Shown here: in pieces, positions 47,772 through 57,179 of the stretch
How positions within the stretch are numbered: position 1 is the stretch's first letter
Layout of the letters: each line of letters starts with the position of its first letter
Assembly: GCA_021287185.1 (NCBI GenBank)
Contig: JAJTAZ010000003.1
Coordinates: 41,959-105,958 of the forward strand
Length of the DNA: 64,000 nt
Reading direction: 5' to 3'
DNA from: Burkholderiales bacterium
GTDB lineage: Bacteria > Pseudomonadota > Gammaproteobacteria > Burkholderiales > Burkholderiaceae
The notes under the pieces: generated by a model
Told to the model about the DNA's origin: nothing
Databases searched by the model: none
What the model saw: the letters and a program-made list of their open reading frames with translations, nothing else
Position numbers and translations under genes: made by a program

Positions 47772-49189
47772 TCCGACAGTGGATGCGCCTCACGCCATGA
47801 GGCCTCAATCAACCATTGGATTTTTTGCCCTTTGAGCTTGAGGGGTGCTTGTGGTAAATCAATGTCCACCCGCGCGTGTGCCAAAATCACCGCCAAACGC
47901 AAACACAGCACATGCGCGGTAAAGTCGGGCAAATTGCTGAATTTTTCAGCATGTTTGCGCAAACCACCGACCTGCGCGCCAACTAAATCGGCCAAATAAC
48001 TTTGGGCAAAGCGTGAAAATCCCGCCAAGTCGGTGTTGGCCATCAAATACGCACCGTGGCGATGGTAAGCATCGTGCGACACTGCCATGCCGACTTCATG
48101 CGTCATCGCTGCCCACGCCAGACGTTGTTGTGCCAATTTCGGCGCGTCAGGCGCGATTTGCGCATACAACGCCAGCGCGAGTTGGCGCACACGCATCGCT
48201 TGCGACATATCCACCCCGTAGCGTTTAATCAGTCGCTGCATGGTTTGCTCGCGCGTATCGTGCGCGCTGTCTTGCCCGAGCAGATCAATCATCACCCCTT
48301 GGCGCAGAGCGCTGTAGCACGGACGCATTTCTTGAATATCCAAGGCATGAAACAAGCCCATCAGTACCGCCAAACCACCCGCCAAAACTTGAGCGCGCTG
48401 CTCCTTAATTTCGGCAAACGTCCATTTGCTCGGCGGTCTATTGAGCATTAATTTTGCCAATTGACTCATGCGCTCACGCGTGATGGGGTAAGTGGTCACC
48501 TCCACGCCCGCATTGAGTGCAACGCACAATTCCGCAATGGTTTCTATCGTGCCTGACGAGCCAACGGCATACTGCCAGTGCTGCGCGCCGAACTGCGCGT
48601 AGGCTTCTTCGAACACCGCTGACGCCGCCAACACGGCTTTTTCAAAACTGCGCTTGGTGGGTCGACCATCGGGAAAAAATTTCAAGGTGTGCGACACACA
48701 ACCAATGCGCAAAGAATTCATGTGTTGCGCGGTGTAATTCGTACCGACAATCAATTCGGTTGAGCCACCCCCAATGTCCACTACCAAGCGCGGCACATCA
48801 TCGGTCGGCAAATCATGCGACACCCCAAGGTAAATCAAGCGGGCTTCTTCACGTCCCGCGATGATTTCAATCGGATAGCCCAAGGCTTTTTGCGCGGGTT
48901 CTAAAAATGCCTCGGGATTTCTCGCACTGCGCAGACTTTGTGTCGCCACAGCACGCACTGCATGTGGCGCAACGCCGCGCAATCGCTCGGCAAAACGCTC
49001 CAAACAGGCCACCGAACGGGCAATCGCTTCGGGGGTTAAAAACCCACGCTCATCCAAACCCGCACCCAAACGCACGGGTTCTTTGTAATAGTCAATGGTG
49101 ACCAGTTGTCCGCTTTCTAAACGCGCCATTTGTAGGCGAAAACTGTTTGAGCCCAAATCAACCGTGGCGAGAATTTGTCCGTTTTGCAT
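47705..49189 (-). CDS. ppx: Exopolyphosphatase / pppGpp phosphatase
   Basis: Ppx/GppA enzymes hydrolyse terminal phosphates of polyphosphate or the 5' phosphate of pppGpp. The 494-residue protein has the ASKHA-fold phosphate loops ATVDLGSNSFRLQ and VDIGGGSTELIVG, and a C-terminal HD-like helical domain. The ATG overlaps the stop of the upstream secreted-protein gene (TAATG), so they are coupled. The last 67 bases are shared with the convergent DUF2721 gene. Ppx and GppA cannot be separated with certainty from sequence; the 500-residue length favours Ppx. Confidence 0.93.
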   Translation of the reverse strand: MQNGQILATVDLGSNSFRLQMARLESGQLVTIDYYKEPVRLGAGLDERGFLTPEAIARSVACLERFAERLRGVAPHAVRAVATQSLRSARNPEAFLEPAQKALGYPIEIIAGREEARLIYLGVSHDLPTDDVPRLVVDIGGGSTELIVGTNYTAQHMNSLRIGCVSHTLKFFPDGRPTKRSFEKAVLAASAVFEEAYAQFGAQHWQYAVGSSGTIETIAELCVALNAGVEVTTYPITRERMSQLAKLMLNRPPSKWTFAEIKEQRAQVLAGGLAVLMGLFHALDIQEMRPCYSALRQGVMIDLLGQDSAHDTREQTMQRLIKRYGVDMSQAMRVRQLALALYAQIAPDAPKLAQQRLAWAAMTHEVGMAVSHDAYHRHGAYLMANTDLAGFSRFAQSYLADLVGAQVGGLRKHAEKFSNLPDFTAHVLCLRLAVILAHARVDIDLPQAPLKLKGQKIQWLIEASWREAHPLSDYLIEEEWRSWDKIGFTCRASP

Positions 49190-49734
49190 TACTGACTCTT
49201 TTGTGCTTTCAGGTAATTCACACATGCTGGCTCAGAGCGCATCAGTGTGTCGATATTTTTTGAATTCAACACCTTGGGGATGTCCAACGAACTCATAACA
49301 TACTGCAAGCCTTGTTGGGCATTGGTGGGCATTCGACGTATCATTTGCTCCAAATATTGCCCCCAAAATTCAGCAGCTCGAGTCCATTGTTTGCCTGCAA
49401 TCAACTGCTTGAGCGGCACTTGGGTTTGCGCGAACGCTTGCTGTTCTGCGGGCTGAGATAAAAATTGCTCCAGTGCTTTGACCCTGTCGGCATAGCCCGC
49501 CTGCTGCACCATTTGCACCGCATTGGGAACCACCTCGGGTAAGACATGCTTGTTAAAAATCGCACTCAAACACGACATATAGACTGGGTTTTTATCTTCG
49601 GACTCATCCAAACTTTGCTGTGTCCCCATCTGCAACACAGGGTCAAACCATTGACTCAATAATTTGTGTGAGGCTTCTTGGGCTTGGACGCTCAGCGACA
49701 ACGTGCACAACAACGCCCAGAGATGTTTTTTCAT
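49189..49734 (-). CDS. Hypothetical secreted protein between ftsY and ppx
   Basis: This 181-residue protein is not recognised. It has a signal peptide (MKKHLWALLCTLSLSVQA) and a mostly helical mature part with two Cys, C52 and one near the C-terminus, that might form a disulfide. The second of two adjacent ATG codons is used because AAGGA then lies at a suitable distance; the frame is open far upstream inside ftsY but without support. It overlaps ppx by one base and follows ftsY closely. A periplasmic location is inferred. Confidence 0.75.
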   Translation of the reverse strand: MKKHLWALLCTLSLSVQAQEASHKLLSQWFDPVLQMGTQQSLDESEDKNPVYMSCLSAIFNKHVLPEVVPNAVQMVQQAGYADRVKALEQFLSQPAEQQAFAQTQVPLKQLIAGKQWTRAAEFWGQYLEQMIRRMPTNAQQGLQYVMSSLDIPKVLNSKNIDTLMRSEPACVNYLKAQKSQ

Positions 49735-49747
49735 CATTATCCTTAAT

Positions 49748-50845
49748 TCATTCGCCCAACAACGCTTCCACAAACTCGCTGGCATCAAAGGTTTGCAAAT
49801 CGTGTACGCCCTCACCAACGCCGATGAAATACACAGGAATCTTGCGTTCCACCGCAAGGGCAGCAAGCACGCCCCCCTTGGCTGTGCCATCAAGCTTGGT
49901 GATGATTAGCCCCGTCAAACCGACCGCGTCGTCAAACGCTTTGACCTGAGCCAAAGCATTCTGCCCCATATTACCATCCAGCACGAGGATGACCTCATGC
50001 GGCGCGCCACTCATGGCCTTGTCGGCAACCCGCTTGACCTTTTTCAACTCATCCATCAGGTTCAATTGCGTGGGCAGTCGCCCTGCGGTATCGGCAATCA
50101 CCACATCCAAATGCTTTGCCTGCGCCGAAGCAATCGCGTCAAACACCACCGCCGCAGGGTCGCCCGACTCCTGTGCAACCACAGTGACGTTGTTGCGCTC
50201 ACCCCACACCGCAAGCTGCTCACGCGCTGCGGCGCGAAAGGTATCACCCGCTGCGAGAATGATTTTTTTGTCCATGGCTTGCAAATGGTGGGTCAGTTTG
50301 CCGATGCTGGTGGTTTTGCCTGCGCCATTGACCCCCGTCACCATTAAGACCAAAGGACGATGGGCTTCGACATCAAGGGTCTTTTCTAAGGGGTGCAGCA
50401 ATTCAATCAAAATGCGCTTGAGCGCGGTTTGTACGCCTTGGGCATCTTCAATTTTTTCTTTTTTAACCCGTGCACGCAGCGCATTCATCACGCGTTCAGT
50501 GGCGTTGACCCCCACATCTGCCATCAAAAGTGCGTCCTCCAGAGATTCAAACAAGGCCTCATCGACGCGCACGCCGACAAACACGTGGCGCAAATTGGTA
50601 CCTGTTTTACTCAAACCTTTGCGCAGACGGGCAAACCAACCGCCGTTCGATGTGTTGTCTGAACTTGGACGCGCTTGGGTTTCTGTCTCAGCGACAGAGA
50701 CATGGTCTGATGAACTGGGCTCTGAGTGTGACTCGTTCGGCTCAATCAACGGTTTGGTCACCTCGGCTTCTTGATTTAATTCTGTCCCTGTCTCGTCTGG
50801 AATGGGTTGATCAGCGGGTTTCTTACGGCGAAAAAAGTTAAACAT
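49748..50845 (-). CDS. ftsY: Signal recognition particle receptor FtsY
   Basis: FtsY is the SRP receptor GTPase for co-translational membrane targeting. The 365-residue protein has a short acidic N-terminal A domain (about 1-70, Glu/Thr/Ser-rich), the N domain helices, and the G domain with TGVNGAGKTTSIGKL, DTAGRLPTQ and ITKLDGTAKGG motifs. Divergence from rsmD with 148 bases between is the usual proteobacterial order. It ends near the start of the secreted-protein gene, so the three minus-strand genes may be co-transcribed. Confidence 0.96.
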   Translation of the reverse strand: MFNFFRRKKPADQPIPDETGTELNQEAEVTKPLIEPNESHSEPSSSDHVSVAETETQARPSSDNTSNGGWFARLRKGLSKTGTNLRHVFVGVRVDEALFESLEDALLMADVGVNATERVMNALRARVKKEKIEDAQGVQTALKRILIELLHPLEKTLDVEAHRPLVLMVTGVNGAGKTTSIGKLTHHLQAMDKKIILAAGDTFRAAAREQLAVWGERNNVTVVAQESGDPAAVVFDAIASAQAKHLDVVIADTAGRLPTQLNLMDELKKVKRVADKAMSGAPHEVILVLDGNMGQNALAQVKAFDDAVGLTGLIITKLDGTAKGGVLAALAVERKIPVYFIGVGEGVHDLQTFDASEFVEALLGE

Positions 50846-50993
50846 GGTTTTTCAATCATTGGGCTACGGTATAATTCGCTCATTGTACGCAAAGCCTTGC
50901 ACGCGCACAACGATTCGCCTGAATTTCGTCAGTTTCATTTGCTCGGATAGATTGACTATTTGACCCGCCGCAAATCTTTGATTTCAACCAATT

Positions 50994-51608
50994 ATGCCCA
51001 AACAAAAACCCGCCGCAGGACACATCCGCATCATCGCGGGTCAATGGCGACGATGCCAATTACCCGTTTTAGCCCACACAGGTTTGCGCCCGTCGTCCGA
51101 CCGCGTGCGCGAGACAGTGTTTAACTGGCTCAATCACCTGTGGGGTGGGCAATTTTCTGAGAAAAAAATCATCGACGCATTCGCAGGTACGGGCGCATTT
51201 GGATTGGAGTGCATCAGCCGTGGCGCGCGCGCAGTCACACTGATTGATGCGCATATCCCTGCCATCAACGCAATTCGCCAAATTTTGACGCACTGGGAAA
51301 AGCAAGACCCGAGCGTGGCGCAGGCACGCGCCATTGCAGGTGATGCACTGAATCATTTGAGTCAGTGCGCACAGGCAAAACAAACTTTTGACTTGGTGTT
51401 TTTAGATCCGCCGTTTGCCCAAGGATGCTTGGACAAAACCCTACCGTTGCTGCCCCCACTGTGCCATGCAGACAGTCTGCTGTATGTCGAAGCGGAAAAA
51501 GGCGCGAACTTAGATGCCCTCATCCAACAAGGTTGGACATGCCTGCGCGAGGGCACAACGCAACAGGTTTATTATTCGGTGTGGCGACGATTGAATGCGA
51601 ATACTTGA
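50994..51608 (+). CDS. rsmD: 16S rRNA (guanine966-N2)-methyltransferase
   Basis: RsmD methylates G966 of 16S rRNA. The 204-residue protein has RIIAGQWRRCQLPV, the RPSSDRVRETVFNWL segment, SAM motif I DAFAGTGAFGLECISRGA and the catalytic FLDPPFAQG. Length is slightly above the usual. It is divergent from ftsY; the coaD gene that often follows is not present and the next gene is on the other strand, 19 bases away. Confidence 0.95.
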   Translation: MPKQKPAAGHIRIIAGQWRRCQLPVLAHTGLRPSSDRVRETVFNWLNHLWGGQFSEKKIIDAFAGTGAFGLECISRGARAVTLIDAHIPAINAIRQILTHWEKQDPSVAQARAIAGDALNHLSQCAQAKQTFDLVFLDPPFAQGCLDKTLPLLPPLCHADSLLYVEAEKGANLDALIQQGWTCLREGTTQQVYYSVWRRLNANT

Positions 51609-51627
51609 CTAACGCCGTTTTGAAATT

Positions 51628-53442
51628 TTAAACAGACATCGTTTCTGGCTCACTTTGTTGCTGCGTCCACATCTGCGCGTACACGCCATTTTTTGCCAAT
51701 AAATCCGCATGCGTACCGCGCTCAATAATGCGTCCATCGTCCATCACCAAAATTTGTTCGGCATGGACAATAGTGGACAAGCGGTGCGCGATGATGAGTG
51801 TGGTGCGGTTTTGCGCCGCCTCGTCAAACGCCGATTGGATGGCTTTTTCGGCATGGGTATCGAGCGCGGAAGTCGCCTCGTCAAACACCAATATCGGCGT
51901 GTTTTTCAACAAAGTTCGTGCAATCGCCACGCGTTGTTTTTCACCACCTGAGATTTTCAAACCACGCTCACCAACCTGAGTGTCCAAGCCTTCGGGCAAA
52001 CGCGCCAAAAATTCGCCCAAATGCGCCGCGTGCGCCGCCGCCAAGACCTCTTCGTCACTTGCATCGGGGCGACCATAACGAATATTGTAGCCAAGCGTGT
52101 CATTAAACAACACGGTGTCTTGCGGCACAATGCCGATGTTGCGCCGCAGGCTGGTTTGTGTCACTTGTTTGATGGATTGCCCGTCAATCAGCACCTCGCC
52201 GCTTTGCACATCGTAAAAACGAAACAACAAGCGCGACAAAGTCGATTTGCCCGCACCGCTTTTACCAACCACCGCCGTGGTGGTGTTCGGCGCAATCGTG
52301 AAACTCACATCGTGCAAAATTGGACGGTTCTCATTGTACGCAAAACCCACATGACGAAACTCAACCTGCCCGCGTGTGACCTGCAATTCTGGGGCATTCG
52401 GCGCGTCTTGTATCTCGTGGGGCGCATCCAATAGATTAAACATCTTATCAACATCAATCAAACCTTGTTTGATTTCGCGGTACATCACCCCAAGGAAGTT
52501 CAGCGGCACGTACAATTGCAGCATCAAGGTGTTAATCAACACCAAATCACCAATCGTTGCGCGCCCTGCCACCACATCGTGCGTGGCGTACCAAAGGATG
52601 GCAATCAGCGCGATGGAAATAATCATCTGCTGCCCAAGATTAAGCAGTGACAATGAATTTTGCGATTCAATTGCCGCCACACGGAATTGTTTTAAACCTT
52701 TGTCGTAACGTTTTGCCTCAAAGGCCTCGTTGTTAAAATACTTAACGGTTTCAAAATTGAGTAGCGAATCAATCGCTTTTTGATTGGCTTCTGAGTCCAT
52801 TTTATTCATGCGCACACGGTACTGCGTGCGCCACTCGGTAATCGCAATCGTAAAACCGATGTAGCACACCAAAGCCGTTGCGGTAATCGCCACAAACACC
52901 CAGTCGTATTTCGCCCACAAAAAGCCCAGCACCATCAGCATTTCAATCAAGGTCGGCACAATGGTCATAAACGAAAAACCAATCAACGTGCGAATGCCGC
53001 GATTGCCACGCTCAATGTCGCGCGTCAAACCGCCTGTCTGACGAGATAGATGAAAACGCAATGACAAGTCATGGAGTTGATTGAACACTTTGAGCGACAC
53101 GGTGCGTGCGGCATTTTCGACCACTTGGAAAAACACAATTTCGCGCAATTCGTTGAACAAAGTTTGCGAAATCCGCAACGCGCCGTAGGCTATCAACAAA
53201 GCTACAGGCACAACAAACACCATCTGCAGGTTGGGATTGGGCGTGAGTGAGTCAATCACCTTTTTTAGGGTCATCGGAATGCCCAAATTCACCAACTTTG
53301 CCAAAATCAACGCGGTAAATGCAGCCAATACGCGGTATTTACTTGCCCACACATACGGCCAAAGGGACTTGATGGTTTGCCAATCGGAACGATCTACTCG
53401 TGCGGGGTTTGCGGGTGGGGATGAATCAAAGCGTCGGCTCAT
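51628..53442 (-). CDS. ABC exporter of the Atm1/ABCB7 type
   Basis: The 604-residue half-transporter has six membrane segments (about 35-330) with the family motif FHLSRQTGGLTRDIERGNRGI and the NYFNNEAFEAKRYDKGL-like segment, and an ATPase domain with Walker A VGKSGAGKST, signature ISGGEKQRVAIART, and Walker B ILVFDEATSALD. This is the Atm1-like group that exports glutathione-linked sulfur or metal conjugates. It acts as a homodimer in the inner membrane. Transcribed alone; the GMC oxidoreductase gene upstream is separated by 57 bases and could be upstream in the same transcript. Confidence 0.92.
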   Translation of the reverse strand: MSRRFDSSPPANPARVDRSDWQTIKSLWPYVWASKYRVLAAFTALILAKLVNLGIPMTLKKVIDSLTPNPNLQMVFVVPVALLIAYGALRISQTLFNELREIVFFQVVENAARTVSLKVFNQLHDLSLRFHLSRQTGGLTRDIERGNRGIRTLIGFSFMTIVPTLIEMLMVLGFLWAKYDWVFVAITATALVCYIGFTIAITEWRTQYRVRMNKMDSEANQKAIDSLLNFETVKYFNNEAFEAKRYDKGLKQFRVAAIESQNSLSLLNLGQQMIISIALIAILWYATHDVVAGRATIGDLVLINTLMLQLYVPLNFLGVMYREIKQGLIDVDKMFNLLDAPHEIQDAPNAPELQVTRGQVEFRHVGFAYNENRPILHDVSFTIAPNTTTAVVGKSGAGKSTLSRLLFRFYDVQSGEVLIDGQSIKQVTQTSLRRNIGIVPQDTVLFNDTLGYNIRYGRPDASDEEVLAAAHAAHLGEFLARLPEGLDTQVGERGLKISGGEKQRVAIARTLLKNTPILVFDEATSALDTHAEKAIQSAFDEAAQNRTTLIIAHRLSTIVHAEQILVMDDGRIIERGTHADLLAKNGVYAQMWTQQQSEPETMSV

Positions 53443-53499
53443 GGTGTGTGTTCTGTGGTTTGTGGGTCATGTAAAGGCGTGTATTCTACTCGCTTGCGC

Positions 53500-55125
53500 T
53501 CAATCAAGGTTCGACTTGTGCGCCACCTGCGACATGATGTATTCAGAAATCGCCGTAATCGACAACGATGGATTGACCCCTGGATTGGCGGAAATCATCG
53601 AGCCATCGCACACATAGGTATTTTTGTAGCCAAACAATCGACCTTGGCCGTCAATCACGCCCATACTGGCATCCTCGCCCATCACCGCACCACCCAAAAT
53701 ATGAGCGGTGGAAGATAGGTTAAACAATTGCTCAGTGAACAAAGTGTAAGCCTTACCATTCACGGTTTTGGCATACATCAATGCCAACTGTTCCGCCTGT
53801 GGAATATGGGCTTGAGGTCGCTCACCGACATCCAAAGCGGTTTGCAAAAAGCCCCAACGATTCAATTTAAATTGTAATTTGGAATCCAAATGCTGCATAA
53901 ACAGCATCACTTGACTGTGCTTGGCCCAGTCTTTGACCAGCGCAATTTTCAAATAAGTCACTGGATGCTTGACCCATTGCGCCAGCATTTTGTACAAGCG
54001 CACAAACACATTGGGCCCATACGCCATCGGAGCCAAAGCCAAACGCCACGCGCCTGAACCCGCGCCATAGCGCACGGGCTCAAGGTGGCTGTGTTCATCC
54101 GTGTTGAGCACCGAACCAATGGCGATTCCTTGACTGTAGTCCACATCCTTATCCGCTGTGGTCACGATGATGAGGCTTTCGTTGTTGCTCCGAACATCTC
54201 GCCCCACACGCGCTGAGAGTGCGGGCATGGATGTTTTTTTAAGGGTCAGGAGCAATTTGCTCGTCCCCAAAGTACCACCTGCAAAGACCACGCCTTTGGT
54301 TTTAATTACCCGTGTTTGACCGCGCCCCAACCATGTCCAGCGAGTGGAATCACGCACGTGGATTTCATAACCCTGAGCCCCATCGTCTCCCATCGGTTGA
54401 ACGTCTTGCACAAAGGTTTCTGCCAAAATTTTTGCACCGCGCTTTTGTGCCAAGTATAAATAATTTTTATCCAATGAGTTTTTCGCATTGTGTCGGCAAC
54501 CCGTCATGCACGCACCACAGTGCAAACACGACGCGCGCTCAGGACCGTCGCCCGAAAAATACGGGTCGGGTACGGTCTCACCTGCTTTTTGCCCTTGCTC
54601 TGTACGGGCAAAAAAGATAGCGACCTTGGACGGGTGAAATTCGTTTTCTCGACCCATTTTTTGCGCCACCGTGCGCAACACTTCATCGCCCGCGCACAAC
54701 TTGGGATTGATTTGCGCACCGAGCATGGTGTATGCCGTCTCATAGTGCGGCTTTAACACGGTTTCCCAATCATTGAGTTGTGCCCAACTGCCTGTTTTAA
54801 AAAATTCTGGCTTTGGAATCGACAAGGTGCAGGCGTACACCAAAGAGCCACCACCCACGCCAACGCCCGACAATACGCTGATGTGTTTAAAAAAACTCAT
54901 GCGCATGATGCCCTGCGCTTTGATGAGTGGAATCCACAACCAGCGCTGAATCTGCCAATTGGTTTTGGGAAAATCATTTGGCGTGAACCATTTGCCTTTT
55001 TCAATCACCAGCACCTTATAGCCTTTTTCAGACAAGCGCAGTGCGCTGACCGAACCGCCAAAGCCACTGCCAATCACCACGTAGTCGTATTCCGTTTGCA
55101 ACAACTCTAAATCCACTGCATTCAT
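53500..55125 (-). CDS. GMC-family FAD oxidoreductase with cysteine cluster
   Basis: The 541-residue flavoprotein has an N-terminal dinucleotide fold (YDYVVIGSGFGGSVSALRL), a cysteine cluster CLHCGACMTGCRHNAKN at about 205-225 that resembles ferredoxin-type metal ligands, and a C-terminal GMC segment with HILGGAVMGEDASMGVIDGQGRLFG. Family members include cholesterol-oxidase-like proteins, but the substrate here is unknown. The start reading MNAVDLEL is used because AAGGA lies seven bases upstream. It follows the glpD gene by 37 bases, so the two flavoenzymes are probably one operon. Confidence 0.88.
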   Translation of the reverse strand: MNAVDLELLQTEYDYVVIGSGFGGSVSALRLSEKGYKVLVIEKGKWFTPNDFPKTNWQIQRWLWIPLIKAQGIMRMSFFKHISVLSGVGVGGGSLVYACTLSIPKPEFFKTGSWAQLNDWETVLKPHYETAYTMLGAQINPKLCAGDEVLRTVAQKMGRENEFHPSKVAIFFARTEQGQKAGETVPDPYFSGDGPERASCLHCGACMTGCRHNAKNSLDKNYLYLAQKRGAKILAETFVQDVQPMGDDGAQGYEIHVRDSTRWTWLGRGQTRVIKTKGVVFAGGTLGTSKLLLTLKKTSMPALSARVGRDVRSNNESLIIVTTADKDVDYSQGIAIGSVLNTDEHSHLEPVRYGAGSGAWRLALAPMAYGPNVFVRLYKMLAQWVKHPVTYLKIALVKDWAKHSQVMLFMQHLDSKLQFKLNRWGFLQTALDVGERPQAHIPQAEQLALMYAKTVNGKAYTLFTEQLFNLSSTAHILGGAVMGEDASMGVIDGQGRLFGYKNTYVCDGSMISANPGVNPSLSITAISEYIMSQVAHKSNLD

Positions 55126-55162
55126 TGTTTTTCCTTGCTGTGTTATTGGTACAGCCACCCAT

Positions 55163-56671
55163 TTATGTGTACGTTTTGGGCGGACTGTAGTGGGTTTGAA
55201 TTATATTCAAGTATCTGTCTTGCTCAAATTGCCAACGTGCATCATCCCAAGCCAAGTATTTTTGGCAGACCGTACGAATTTGTGGCAAATACTCGCATCC
55301 GCCGTTGCTCTGGGTATTGCCAAATCGGGTACGGCGCAACAACACATCATCCAAATGCACCACCATTTCGTGTTGTACTATCCACGCAAGCGTCTGCAAA
55401 AATGCTGGGTTAAACTCAATCGCTTTTTTCGGATTGCCCAAATCATTGGGAAAAACCACATTGTGGCGAAACAACCGCTCCTGCGTGTCCCACAGAGCCC
55501 TTTGCTGGTGTTCATCAATCCACCCCAACGCGCGCAATACATCGTGCGCAATCAACCGAAACGTCGTGAGTTTGCCGCCGCTAACCGTGACCACGCCTTG
55601 ATGCGTCCACACCGAGTGACTGCGTCGCTCTTGCGAAGGATTCCGTCCCTTGTCCGAGGCAATGATAGGCCGAACACCCGCAAAACTCGAGACAATGTCT
55701 GCTTGGGTGATGTGTGCGGCTGGAAATTCATGTTGCATCAGTTCAAGCAGATAATGCACTTCTTCTTCGGTGCAATCAACCTCTTGGCGCAAATCGCCCG
55801 TGTGGTCTAAATCGGTTGTACCCACGCAGGTCATGCCCATCCACGGATAAACAAACACTGGGCGTTTATCGCGCGGATGTAAAATCGTCAAACTGTGCTC
55901 AATCGGCAAGCGGTGGTGTTCGATCAATAAATGACTGCCACGCAAAGGACGTACCCTTTTCTCGGTGCCCGACAGGGCATCAGCCAACGCACCTGTGGCA
56001 TTGACCACACTCTTTGCATGAATCGTCACTTCGGTTTGGCTGAGCGCGTCAGACACACTCAAATCAAATCCACCTGTGTGGTGCGCCGATAGGTGATTGA
56101 CCTGCATGTAGTTGCACACCTGACCGCCTTCAAGCACCGCTTCGTGCAATACCCGCAACACCAAGCGTGCATCATCAACCAATGCATCGGTGTAGTACAT
56201 CGCGCCTTTGAGGTGCGTTACATCCAACTGAGGCACGGATTGTGTCAATCGTGCTTTGGATAACCATTGATGGTCGCGAATCCCTGCGAACGCGTCATAC
56301 AACCACATGATGGGCGCCATTGCCCAACGATTGGGGAACTGCCTGCCACGCACGATGAACAGATACGCTTGACGCTGCACCAAGTCAGGAATTTCTCTGA
56401 GCAAACGCTCCCGCTCATGCAAAGACTCACGCACCAAACGAAAATCACCCTGCGCCATGTAGCGAATGCCACCGTGCACCATTTTTGATGAACGACTGGA
56501 AGTTCCCCAAGCGAAGTCTTTTTGCTCCAGCAACAGTATTTTTTTGCCTCGAGTCTGCGGCCGCCGCATGGCCTCGAGCAGCACCCCCGCACCCGTGATG
56601 CCACCGCCGACGACCACCAAATCCCACTCGGTTTGCGCCAAAGTGGTTGCATCCATCCTTGTGCCCAACAT
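55163..56671 (-). CDS. glpD: Glycerol-3-phosphate dehydrogenase/oxidase
   Basis: GlpD oxidizes glycerol-3-phosphate to dihydroxyacetone phosphate and passes electrons to quinone at the inner membrane. The 502-residue FAD protein has WDLVVVGGGITGAGVLLEAMRR, the SSRSSKMVHGGIRYM motif and the YPWMGMTCVGTTD segment. GAGG five bases before the ATG supports this start; a second Met is five codons on. Lengths and motifs are typical. It is the first gene of a probable glpD-GMC operon. Confidence 0.92.
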   Translation of the reverse strand: MLGTRMDATTLAQTEWDLVVVGGGITGAGVLLEAMRRPQTRGKKILLLEQKDFAWGTSSRSSKMVHGGIRYMAQGDFRLVRESLHERERLLREIPDLVQRQAYLFIVRGRQFPNRWAMAPIMWLYDAFAGIRDHQWLSKARLTQSVPQLDVTHLKGAMYYTDALVDDARLVLRVLHEAVLEGGQVCNYMQVNHLSAHHTGGFDLSVSDALSQTEVTIHAKSVVNATGALADALSGTEKRVRPLRGSHLLIEHHRLPIEHSLTILHPRDKRPVFVYPWMGMTCVGTTDLDHTGDLRQEVDCTEEEVHYLLELMQHEFPAAHITQADIVSSFAGVRPIIASDKGRNPSQERRSHSVWTHQGVVTVSGGKLTTFRLIAHDVLRALGWIDEHQQRALWDTQERLFRHNVVFPNDLGNPKKAIEFNPAFLQTLAWIVQHEMVVHLDDVLLRRTRFGNTQSNGGCEYLPQIRTVCQKYLAWDDARWQFEQDRYLNIIQTHYSPPKTYT

Positions 56672-56816
56672 ATCAACCTCGTTTTATTTGATTTGCATTC
56701 CCATCAATTGCTGCAAATTTTCGTTAAGCATCATGTCATGGCACATGATAGCACGCAATACTGGCCTTTTTACAAACCTCACCTGAGGCAGGTGTACGAC
56801 AAAAAGTGCTTTCACG

Positions 56817-56822
56817 TATAAT
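56817..56822 (+). promoter_or_regulatory. Candidate -10 element for grxD-eamA-ubiX
   Basis: A perfect TATAAT ends 30 bases before the grxD start codon. The -35 region is weak. Confidence 0.45.
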
Positions 56823-56852
56823 GCTCGAAATTCAACACACCACGAGGCACAC

Positions 56853-57179
56853 ATGAGCACAGCAACCCATGATTTTATTCAAAAAACCATCAACGATTAT
56901 CCGATTGTCTTGTTTATGAAAGGCACGGCGCAGTTCCCCCAATGCGGTTTTTCAGGCAAAGCGATTCAACTCCTCAAAGCCTGCGGTGCCACTCAAGTCG
57001 CCACGGTCAACGTTTTGGAGGACGATGCGATTCGACAAGGCATCAAAGACTTTTCGCAATGGCCCACCATCCCACAGCTGTACATTAAAGGCGAATTCAT
57101 CGGTGGTTCGGACATCATGAATGAACTATTTGAATCGGGCGAGCTACAAACCCTTGTCAGCCAAGCCATTGGGCAATGA
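56853..57179 (+). CDS. grxD: Monothiol glutaredoxin (Grx4 type)
   Basis: The 108-residue monothiol glutaredoxin has the CGFS active site in FPQCGFSGKA, the TIPQLYIKGEFIGGSDIM glutathione/cis-Pro segment and the N-terminus FIQKTINDYPIVLFMKGT. Such proteins carry and transfer 2Fe-2S clusters. It overlaps the next gene by four bases (ATGA), so grxD, the eamA-type gene and ubiX form a coupled set. Confidence 0.96.
   Translation: MSTATHDFIQKTINDYPIVLFMKGTAQFPQCGFSGKAIQLLKACGATQVATVNVLEDDAIRQGIKDFSQWPTIPQLYIKGEFIGGSDIMNELFESGELQTLVSQAIGQ

Noticed and set aside
49989..50774. A plus-strand open frame of about 260 codons
   Set aside because: It is a shadow of ftsY, whose GTPase motifs are complete on the other strand.
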